A DNA stretch of 64,000 bases from Pratylenchus scribneri (lineage: Eukaryota; Nematoda; Chromadorea; Rhabditida; Pratylenchidae). The notes beneath the pieces are model-generated. The model did no database searches, had not been told where the DNA came from, and saw only the letters and a list, made by a program, of their open reading frames with translations. Below are positions 53,741 through 64,000 of the stretch, piece by piece (the first letter of the stretch is position 1; each line of letters opens with the position of its first letter). Location of the stretch: the NCBI GenBank assembly GCA_030063045.1, contig JAQSEB010000180.1, positions 1 to 64,000 of the forward strand. The letters are read 5' to 3'. The position numbers and the translations under genes are program-made.

Positions 53741-56700
53741 GATAACCTACTATGGATATTAAAAAATTTTTGAAAATTTGAAAAATAATTATTTTCAAAT
53801 TTCGCTGGCCTATTATGTGCGTGCATGGAAATTACCTTAGAATATTAACATATATTTATTTAGTTAATAGAAATCAATATCTAGGAAAAAAGCAATACTA
53901 TGGATTTTTAAAAATTTTTGAAAATTTGTAAAATAATTATTTTCAAATTTCATTGGAATTCCTATTATGTGCGTGCATGGAAATTACCTTAGAATATTAA
54001 CATATATTTATTTAGTTAATAGAAATCAATATCTAGGAAAAAAGCAATACTATGGATTTTAAAAAATTTTTGAAAATTTGAAAAATAATTATTTTCAAAT
54101 TTCATTGGAATTCCTATTATGTGCGTGAATGGAATTTACCTTAGAATATTAAATTATATATTTATTTAGTTAATAGAAATCAATATCTAGGAAAAAAGCA
54201 ATACTATGGATTTTAAAAAATTTTTGAAAATTTGAAAAATAATTATTTTCAAATTTCATTGGAATTCCTATTATGTGCGTGAATGGAATTTACCTTAGAA
54301 TATTAACATATATTTATTTAGTTAATAGAAATCAATATCTAGGAAAAAAGCAATACTATGGATTTTTAAAAATTTTTGAAAATTTGAAAAATAATTATTT
54401 TTTTGAAAAATAATTATTTTCAAATTTCATTGGAATTCCTATTATGTGCGTGAATGGAATTTACCTTAGAATATTAACATATATTTATTTAGTTAATAGA
54501 AATCAATATCTAGGAAAAAAGCAATACTATGGATTTTAAAAAATTTTTGAAAATTTGAAAAATAATTATTTTTTTGAAAAATAATTATTTTCAAATTTCA
54601 TTGGAATTCCTATTATGTGCGTGAATGGAATTTACCTTAGAATATTAACATATATTTATTTAGTTAATAGAAATCAATATCTAGGAAAAAAGCAATACTA
54701 TGGATTTTAAAAAATTTTTGAAAATTTGAAAAATAATTATTTTCAAATTTCACTGAAATTCCTATTATGTGCGTGAATGGAATTTACCTTAGAATATTAA
54801 CATATATTTATTTAGTTAATAGAAATCAATATCTAGGAAAAAAGCATTACTATGGATTTTAAAAAATTTTTGAAAATTTTAAAAATAATTATTTTCAAAT
54901 TTCAATGAAATTCCTATTATGTGCGTGAATGGAATTTACCTTAGAATATTAACATATATTTATTTTGTTAATAGAAATCAATATCTAGGAAAAAAGCAAT
55001 ACTATGGATTTTAAAAAATTTTTGAAAATTTGAAAAATAATTATTTTCAAATTTCGCTGGAATTCCTATTATGTGCGTGAATGGAATTTACCTTAGAATA
55101 TTAACATATATTTATTTAGTTAATAGAAATCAATATCTATAAAAAAAGCAATACTATGGATTTTAAAAAATTTTTGAAAATTTGAAAAATAATTATTTTC
55201 AAATTTCGCTGGAATTCCTATTATGTGCGTGAATGGAATTTACCATAGAATATTAACATATATTTATTTAGTTAATAGAAATCAATATCTAGGAAAAAAG
55301 CAATACTATGGATTTTTAAAAATTTTTGAAAATTTGAAAAATAATTATTTTTTTGAAAAATAATTATTTTCAAATTTCATTGGAATTCCTATTATGTGCG
55401 TGAATGGAATTTACCTTAGAATATTAACATATATTTATTTAGTTAATAGAAATCAATATCTAGGAAAAAAGCAATACTATGGATTTTAAAAAATTTTTGA
55501 AAATTTGAAAAATAATTATTTTTTTGAAAAATAATTATTTTCAAATTTCATTGGAATTCCTATTATGTGCGTGAATGGAATTTACCTTAGAATATTAACA
55601 TATATTTATTTAGTTAATAGAAATCAATATCTAGGAAAAAAGCAATACTATGGATTTTAAAAAATTTTTGAAAATTTGAAAAATAATTATTTTCAAATTT
55701 CATTGGAATTCCTATTATGTGCGTGAATGGAATTTACCTTAGAATATTAACATATATTTATTTAGTTAATAGAAATCAATATCTAGGAAAAAAGCAATAC
55801 TATGGATTTTAAAAAATTTTTGAAAATTTTAAAAATAATTATTTTCAAATTTCATTGGAATTCCTATTATGTGCGTGAATGGAATTTACCTTAGAATATT
55901 AACATATATTTATTTAGTTAATAGAAATCAATATGTAGGAAAAAAGCAATACTATGGATTTTAAAAAATTTTTGAAAATTTGAAAAATAATTATTTTCAA
56001 ATTTCGCTGGAATTCCTATTATGTGCGTGAATGGAATTTACCTTAGAATATTAACATATATTTATTTAGTTAATAGAAATAAATATCTATAAAAAAAGCA
56101 ATACTATGGATTTTAAAAAATTTTTGAAAATTTGAAAAATAATTATTTTCAAATTTCGCTGGAATTCCTATTATGTGCGTGAATGGAATTTACCATAGAA
56201 TATTAACATATATTTATTTAGTTAATAGAAATCAATATCTAGGAAAAAAGCAATACTATGGATTTTTAAAAATTTTTGAAAATTTGAAAAATAATTATTT
56301 TTTTGAAAAATAATTATTTTCAAATTTCATTGGAATTCCTATTATGTGCGTGAATGGAATTTACCTTAGAATATTAACATATATTTATTTAGTTAATAGA
56401 AATCAATATCTAGGAAAAAAGCAATACTATGGATTTTAAAAAATTTTTGAAAATTTGAAAAATAATTATTTTTTTGAAAAATAATTATTTTCAAATTTCA
56501 TTGGAATTCCTATTATGTGCGTGAATGGAATTTACCTTAGAATATTAACATATATTTATTTAGTTAATAGAAATCAATATCTAGGAAAAAAGCAATACTA
56601 TGGATTTTAAAAAATTTTTGAAAATTTGAAAAATAATTATTTTCAAATTTCATTGGAATTCCTATTATGTGCGTGAATGGAATTTACCTTAGAATATTAA

Positions 56701-59700
56701 CATATATTTATTTAGTTAATAGAAATCAATATCTAGGAAAAAAGCAATACTATGGATTTTAAAAAATTTTTGAAAATTTGAAAAATAATTATTTTCAAAT
56801 TTCACTGAAATTCCTATTATGTGCGTGAATGGAATTTACCTTAGAATATTAACATATATTTATTTAGTTAATAGAAATCAATATCTATAAAAAAAGCAAT
56901 ACTATGGATTTTAAAAAATTTTTGAAAATTTGAAAAATAATTATTTTCAAATTTCGCTGGAATTCCTATTATGTGCGTGAATGGAATTTACCTTAGAATA
57001 TTAACATATATTTATTTAGTTAATAGAAATCAATATCTATAAAAAAAGCAATACTATGGATTTTAAAAAATTTTTGAAAATTTGAAAAATAATTATTTTC
57101 AAATTTCGCTGGAATTCCTATTATATGCGTGAATGGAATTTACCTTAGAATATTAACATATATTTATTTAGTTAATAGAAATCAATATCTAGGAAAAAAG
57201 CAATACTATGGATTTTAAAAAATTTTTGAAAATTTGAAAAATAATTATTTTCAAATTTCATTGGAATTCCTATTATGTGCGTGAATGGAATTTACCTTAG
57301 AATATTAACATATATTTATTTTGTTAATAGAAATCAATATCTAGGAAAAAAGCAATACTATGGATTTTAAAAAATTTTTGAAAATTTGAAAAATAATTAT
57401 TTTCAAATTTCGCTTGAATTCCTATTATGTGCGTGAATGGAATTTACCTTAGAATATTAACATATATTTATTTTGTTAATAGAAACCAATATCTAGGAAA
57501 AAAGCAATACTATGGATTTTAAAAAATTTTTGAAAATTTTAAAAATAATTATTTTCAAATTTCATTGGAATTCCTATTATGTGCGTGAATGGAATTTACC
57601 TTAGAATATTAACATATATTTATTTTGTTAATAGAAATCAATATCTAGGAAAAAAGCAATACTATGGATTTTAAAAAATTTTTGAAAATTTTAAAAATAA
57701 TTATTTTCAAATTTCATTGGAATTCCTATTATGTGCGTGAATGGAATTTACCTTAGAATATTAACATATATTTATTTTGTTAATAGAAATCAATATCTAG
57801 GAAAAAAGCAATACTATGGATTTTAAAAAATTTTTGAAAATTTGAAAAATAATTATTTTCAAATTTCGCTTGAATTCCTATTATGTTCGTGAATGGAATT
57901 TACCTTAGAATATTAACATATATTTATTTTGTTAATAGAAATCAATATCTAGGAAAAAAGCAATACTATGGATTTTAAAAAATTTTTGAAAATTTTAAAA
58001 ATAATTATTTTCAAATTTCATTGGAATTCCTATTATGTGCGTGAATGGAATTTACCTTAGAATATTAACATATATTTATTTTGTTAATAGAAATCAATAT
58101 CTAGGAAAAAAGCAATACTATGGATTTTAAAAAATTTTTGAAAATTTTAAAAATAATTATTTTCAAATTTCATTGGAATTCCTATTATGTGCGTGAATGG
58201 AATTTACCTTAGAATATTAACATATATTTATTTTGTTAATAGAAATCAATATCTAGGAAAAAAGCAATACTATGGATTTTAAAAAATTTTTGAAAATTTG
58301 AAAAATAATTATTTTCAAATTTCGCTTGAATTCCTATTATGTGCGTGAATGGAATTTACCTTAGAATATTAACATATATTTATTTTGTTAATAGAAACCA
58401 ATATCTAGGAAAAAAGCAATACTATGGATTTTAAAAAATTTTTGAAAATTTTAAAAATAATTATTTTCAAATTTCATTGGAATTCCTATTATGTGCGTGA
58501 ATGGAATTTACCTTAGAATATTAACATATATTTATTTAGTTAATAGAAATCAATATCTAGGAAAAAAGCAATACTATGGATTTTAAAAAATTTTTGAAAA
58601 TTTGAAAAATAATTATTTTCAAATTTCGCTTGAATTCCTATTATGTGCGTGAATGGAATTTACCATAGAATATTAACATATATTTATTTAGTTAATAGAA
58701 ATCAATATCTAGGAAAAAAGCAATACTATGGATTTTAAAAAATTTTTGAAAATTTGAAAAATAATTATTTTCAAATTTCGCTTGAATTCCTATTATGTGC
58801 GTGAATGGAATTTACCTTAGAATATTAACATATATTTATTTAGTTAATAGAAATCAATATCTAGGAAAAAAGCAATACTATGGATTTTAAAAAATTTTTG
58901 AAAATTTGAAAAATAATTATTTTCAAATTTCGCTTGAATTCCTATTATGTGCGTGAATGGAATTTACCATAGAATATTAACATATATTTATTTAGTTAAT
59001 AGAAATCAATATCTAGGAAAAAAGCAATACTATGGATTTTTAAAAATTTTTGAAAATTTGAAAAATAATTATTTTCAAATTTCAATGAAATTCCTATTAT
59101 GTGCGTGAATGGAATTTACCATAGAATATTAACATATATTTATTTAGTTAATAGAAATCAATATCTAGGAAAAAAGCAATACTATGGATTTTAAAAAATT
59201 TTTGAAAATTTGAAAAATAATTATTTTCAAATTTCGCTTGAATTCCTATTATGTGCGTGAATGGAATTTACCATAGAATATTAACATATATTTATTTAGT
59301 TAATAGAAATCAATATCTAGGAAAAAAGCAATACTATGGATTTTAAAAAATTTTTGAAAATTTGAAAAATAATTATTTTCAAATTTCGCTTGAATTCCTA
59401 TTATGTGCGTGAATGGAATTTACCTTAGAATATTAACATATATTTATTTAGTTAATAGAAATCAATATCTAGGAAAAAAGCAATACTATGGATTTTAAAA
59501 AATTTTTGAAAATTTGAAAAATAATTATTTTCAAATTTCAATGAAATTCCTATTATGTGCGTGAATGGAATTTACCATAGAATATTAACATATATTTATT
59601 TAGTTAATAGAAATCAATATCTAGGAAAAAAGCAATACTATGGATTTTAAAAAATTTTTGAAAATTTGAAAAATAATTATTTTCAAATTTCGCTGGAATT

Positions 59701-62700
59701 CCTATTATGTGCGTGAATGGAATTTACCTTAGAATATTAACATATATTTATTTAGTTAATAGAAATCAATATCTAGGAAAAAAGCAATACTATGGATTTT
59801 AAAAAATTTTTGAAAATTTGAAAAATAATTATTTTCAAATTTCAATGAAATTCCTATTATGTGCGTGAATGGAATTTACCATAGAATATTAACATATATT
59901 TATTTTAGTTAATAGAAATCAATATCTAGGAAAAAAGCAATACTATGGATTTTAAAAAATTTTTGAAAATTTGAAAAATAATTATTTTCAAATTTCAATG
60001 AAATTCCTATTATGTGCGTGAATGGAATTTACCATAGAATATTAACATATATTTATTTAGTTAATAGAAATCAATATCTAGGAAAAAAGCAATACTATGG
60101 ATTTTAAAAAATTTTTGAAAATTTGAAAAATAATTATTTTCAAATTTCAATGAAATTCCTATTATGTGCGTGAATGGAATTTACCATAGAATATTAACAT
60201 ATATTTATTTAGTTAATAGAAATCAATATCTAGGAAAAAAGCAATACTATGGATTTTAAAAAATTTTTGAAAATTTGAAAAATAATTATTTTCAAATTTC
60301 ATTGGAATTCCTATTATGTGCGTGAATGGAATTTACCTTAGAATATTAACATATATTTATTTAGTTAATAGAAATCAATATCTAGGAAAAAAGCAATACT
60401 ATGGATTTTAAAAAATTTTTGAAAATTTTAAAAATAATTATTTTCAAATTTCATTGGAATTCCTATTATGTGCGTGAATGGAATTTACCTTAGAATATTA
60501 ACATATATTTATTTAGTTAATAGAAATCAATATCTAGGAAAAAAGCAATACTATGGATTTTAAAAAATTTTTGAAAATTTTAAAAATAATTATTTTCAAA
60601 TTTCATTGGAATTCCTATTATGTGCGTGAATGGAATTTACCTTAGAATATTAACATATATTTATTTAGTTAATAGAAATCAATATCTAGGAAAAAAGCAA
60701 TACTATGGATTTTAAAAAATTTTTGAAAATTTTAAAAATAATTATTTTCATTCATTGGAATTCCTATTATGTGCGTGAATGGAATTTACCTTAGAATATT
60801 AACATATATTTATTTAGTTAATAGAAATCAATATCTAGGAAAAAAGCAATACTATGGATTTTAAAAAATTTTTGAAAATTTTAAAAATAATTATTTTCAA
60901 ATTTCATTGGAATTCCTATTATGTGCGTGAATGGAATTTACCTTAGAATATTAACATATATTTATTTAGTTAATAGAAATCAATATGTAGGAAAAAAGCA
61001 ATACTATGGATTTTAAAAAATTTTTGAAAATTTTAAAAATAATTATTTTCAAATTTCATTGGAATTCCTATTATGTGCGTGAATGGAATTTACCTTAGAA
61101 TATTAACATATATTTATTTAGTTAATAGAAATCAATATCTAGGAAAAAAGCAATACTATGGATTTTAAAAAATTTTTGAAAATTTTAAAAATAATTATTT
61201 TCATTCATTGGAATTCCTATTATGTGCGTGAATGGAATTTACCTTAGAATATTAACATATATTTATTTAGTTAATAGAAATCAATATCTAGGAAAAAAGC
61301 AATACTATGGATTTTAAAAAATTTTTGAAAATTTGAAAAATAATTATTTTCAAATTTCGCTTGAATTCCTATTATGTGCGTGAATGGAATTTACCTTAGA
61401 ATATTAACATATATTTATTTAGTTAATAGAAATCAATATCTAGGAAAAAAGCAATACTATGGATTTTAAAAAATTTTTGAAAATTTGAAAAATAATTATT
61501 TTCATTCATTGGAATTCCTATTATGTGCGTGAATGGAATTTACCTTAGAATATTAACATATATTTATTTAGTTAATAGAAATCAATATCTAGGAAAAAAG
61601 CAATACTATGGATTTTAAAAAATTTTTGAAAATTTGAAAAATAATTATTTTCAAATTTCGCTGGAATTCCTATTATGTGCGTGAATGGAATTTACCTTAG
61701 AATATTAACATATATTTATTTAGTTAATAGAAATCAATATCTAGGAAAAAAGCAATACTATGGATTTTAAAAAATTTTTGAAAATTTTAAAAATAATTAT
61801 TTTCAAATTTCATTGGAATTCCTATTATGTGCGTGAATGGAATTTACCTTAGAATATTAACATATATTTATTTAGTTAATAGAAACCAATATCTAGGAAA
61901 AAAGCAATACTATGGATTTTAAAAAATTTTTGAAAATTTGAAAAATAATTATTTTCAAATTTCGCTTGAATTCCTATTATGTGCGTGAATGGAATTTACC
62001 ATAGAATATTAACATATATTTATTTAGTTAATAGAAATCAATATCTAGGAAAAAAGCAATACTATGGATTTTTAAAAATTTTTGAAAATTTGAAAAATAA
62101 TTATTTTCAAATTTCAATGAAATTCCTATTATGTGCGTGAATGGAATTTACCATAGAATATTAACATAATTTATTTAGTTAATAGAAATCAATATCTAGG
62201 AAAAAAGCAATACTATGGATTTTATAAAATTTTTGAAAATTTTAAAAATAATTATTTTCAAATTTCATTGGAATTCCTATTATGTGCGTGAATGGAATTT
62301 ACCTTAGAATATTAACATATATTTATTTAGTTAATAGAAACCAATATCTAGGAAAAAAGCAATACTATGGATTTTAAAAAATTTTTGAAAATTTGAAAAA
62401 TAATTATTTTCAAATTTCGCTTGAATTCCTATTATGTGCGTGAATGGAATTTACCTTAGAATATTAACATATATTTATTTAGTTAATAGAAATCAATATC
62501 TAGGAAAAAAGCAATACTATGGATTTTATAAAATTTTTGAAAATTTTAAAAATAATTATTTTCAAATTTCATTGGAATTCCTATTATGTGCGTGAATGGA
62601 ATTTACCTTAGAATATTAACATATATTTATTTAGTTAATAGAAATCAATATCTAGGAAAAAAGCAATACTATGGATTTTAAAAAATTTTTGAAAATTTTA

Positions 62701-63246
62701 AAAATAATTATTTTCAAATTTCATTGTAATTCCTATTATGTGCGTGAATGGAATTTACCTTAGAATATTAACATATATTTATTTAGTTAATAGAAATCAA
62801 TATCTAGGAAAAAAGCAATACTATGGATTTTAAAAAATTTTTGAAAATTCGAAAAATAATTATTTTCAAATTTCATTGGAATTCCTATTATGTGCGTGAA
62901 TGGAATTTACCTTAGAATATTAACATATATTTATTTAGTTAATAGAAATCAATATCTAGGAAAAAAGCAATACTATGGATTTTAAAAAATTTTTGAAAAT
63001 TTTAAAAATAATTATTTTCAAATTTCATTGGAATTCCTATTATGTTCGTGAATGGAATTTACCTTAGAATATTAACATATATTTATTTAGTTAATAGAAA
63101 TCAATATCTAGGAAAAAAGCAATACTATGGATTTTAAAAAATTTTTGAAAATTTTAAAAATAATTATTTTCAAATTTCATTGGAATTCCTATTATGTGCG
63201 TGAATGGAATTTACCATAGAATATTAACATATATTTATTTAGTTAA
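53741..63246 (+). repeat. Satellite D, about 153-bp tandem repeat
   Basis: Roughly 62 units, for example CTATGGATTTT at 53898, 54050 and 54204 (periods 152-154). Some units carry an extra 19 bp (TAATTATTTTTTTGAAAAA). Each unit contains GAAAATTTGAAAAATAATT followed by its near-complement, a strong hairpin centre. Blocks of variants (CATTGG, CGCTTG, CAATGA before AATTCC) recur in order, showing block duplication. Confidence 0.96.
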
Positions 63247-64000
63247 TTGAATTAAAAACCAAAGGGAATTTGGCTGTTGTTTTATTTCAAAATTTTTGAA
63301 AATTTTAAAAATTTCTGAATTAAAATATCAATGAATTTTTTTGAGCATGCAGAAATTGTATACACAAATGAATTAATTTCTTCATAGAAATTGAAAAATG
63401 AATTAAAAACCAAAGAGAATTTGGCTGTTGTTTTATTTCAAAATTTTTGAAAATTTTAAAAATTTCTGAATTAAAATATCAATGAATTTTTTTGAGCATG
63501 CAGAAATTGTATACACAAATGAATTAATTTCTTCATAGAAATTGAAAAATGAATTAAAAACCAAAGAGAATTTGGCTGTTGTTTTATTTCAAAATTTTTG
63601 AAAATTTTAAAAATTTCTGAATTAAAATATCAATGAATTTTTTTGAGCATGCAGAAATTGTATACACAAATGAATTAATTTCTTCATAGAAATTGAAAAA
63701 TGAATTAAAAACCAAAGGGAATTTGGCTGTTGTTTTATTTCAAAATTTTTGAAAATTTTTTACAAATACTAGAATTCAAATTTAGAAATTTTAAAAATTT
63801 CTGAATTAAAATATCAATGAATTTTTTTGAGCATGCAGAAATTGTATACACAAATGAATTAATTTCTTCATAGAAATTGAAAAATGAATTAAAAACCAAA
63901 GAGAATTTGGCTGTTGTTTTATTTCAAAATTTTTGAAAATTTTAAAAATTTCTGAATTAAAATATCAATGAATTTTTTTGAGCATGCAGAAATTGTATAC
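63247..64000 (+). repeat. Satellite E, 151-bp tandem repeat, continues past the window
   Basis: Units start with GAATTAAAAACCAAAG at 63249, 63400, 63551, 63702 and 63886. The fourth unit is longer (184 bp) because of a 33-bp insertion with TACAAATACTAGAATTC. The array is cut by the window end. Confidence 0.95.

Overview
The window holds one large Maverick/Polinton-type virus-like DNA transposon (about 22 kb of gene-bearing core, roughly 4.9-27.6 kb) set in long satellite DNA. The host is probably a nematode, perhaps an AT-rich plant-parasitic one such as Meloidogyne. That is an inference from base composition, very short introns (about 40-110 nt), candidate trans-splice acceptors and a nematode-style Argonaute PAZ sequence. 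It has not been checked by search.

Layout. 1-2090 is an 81-bp satellite (A) and 2091-2935 a 118-bp satellite (B). 2936-4921 is sequence that reappears inverted at 27059-29043. The whole stretch 1-4921 is mirrored at 27059-31978, satellite variants included, so the inverted repeat has arms of at least 4.9 kb and includes the first 189 codons of the packaging ATPase. The core has two blocks. The left block is mostly + strand and replicative: a small zinc protein, a 16-exon protein-primed family B DNA polymerase, two small helical proteins and a PIF1-like helicase, plus one opposing spliced membrane-protein gene. The right block is all - strand and morphogenetic: ATPase, two small conserved Polinton proteins, integrase with chromodomain, a jelly-roll/penton-like candidate, a basic core-like protein, major capsid protein, adenain-like protease, a signal-peptide/transmembrane glycoprotein split by a -1 frame change, and a PAZ-domain-only Argonaute-like gene. 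The blocks converge near 17.5-17.7 kb. After splicing, polymerase, helicase, integrase, ATPase, protease and capsid genes all read open, so the copy looks young.

Regulation visible in sequence: three - strand units start 40-48 nt after an identical 11-nt TATA motif (GTCTATATAAA in gene sense). Within units the cistrons abut or overlap (ATGA, ATGGTAG, or 3-16 nt spacing). The terminal repeat carries five pairs of GACGTAG-like motifs, each pair spaced exactly 11 bp.

From 29.0 kb to the right end the sequence is almost pure satellite: B, then about 18.7 kb of A interrupted by a 1185-bp inverted-repeat element with a TAA target duplication, then C (about 164 bp, 49.8-51.3 kb), a gene-poor stretch with a 221-bp MITE, D (about 153 bp, 53.7-63.2 kb) and E (151 bp, 63.2 kb to the end). 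Satellite A reads CCCTAA-like outward on the left and TTAGGG-like outward on the right.

Most noteworthy: the PAZ-only gene (candidate small-RNA-binding counter-defence factor), the two membrane glycoprotein genes, the overlapping cistrons, and the satellite-capped inverted repeat with its phased motif array. No database search or structure prediction was possible; identities rest on recognised motifs.
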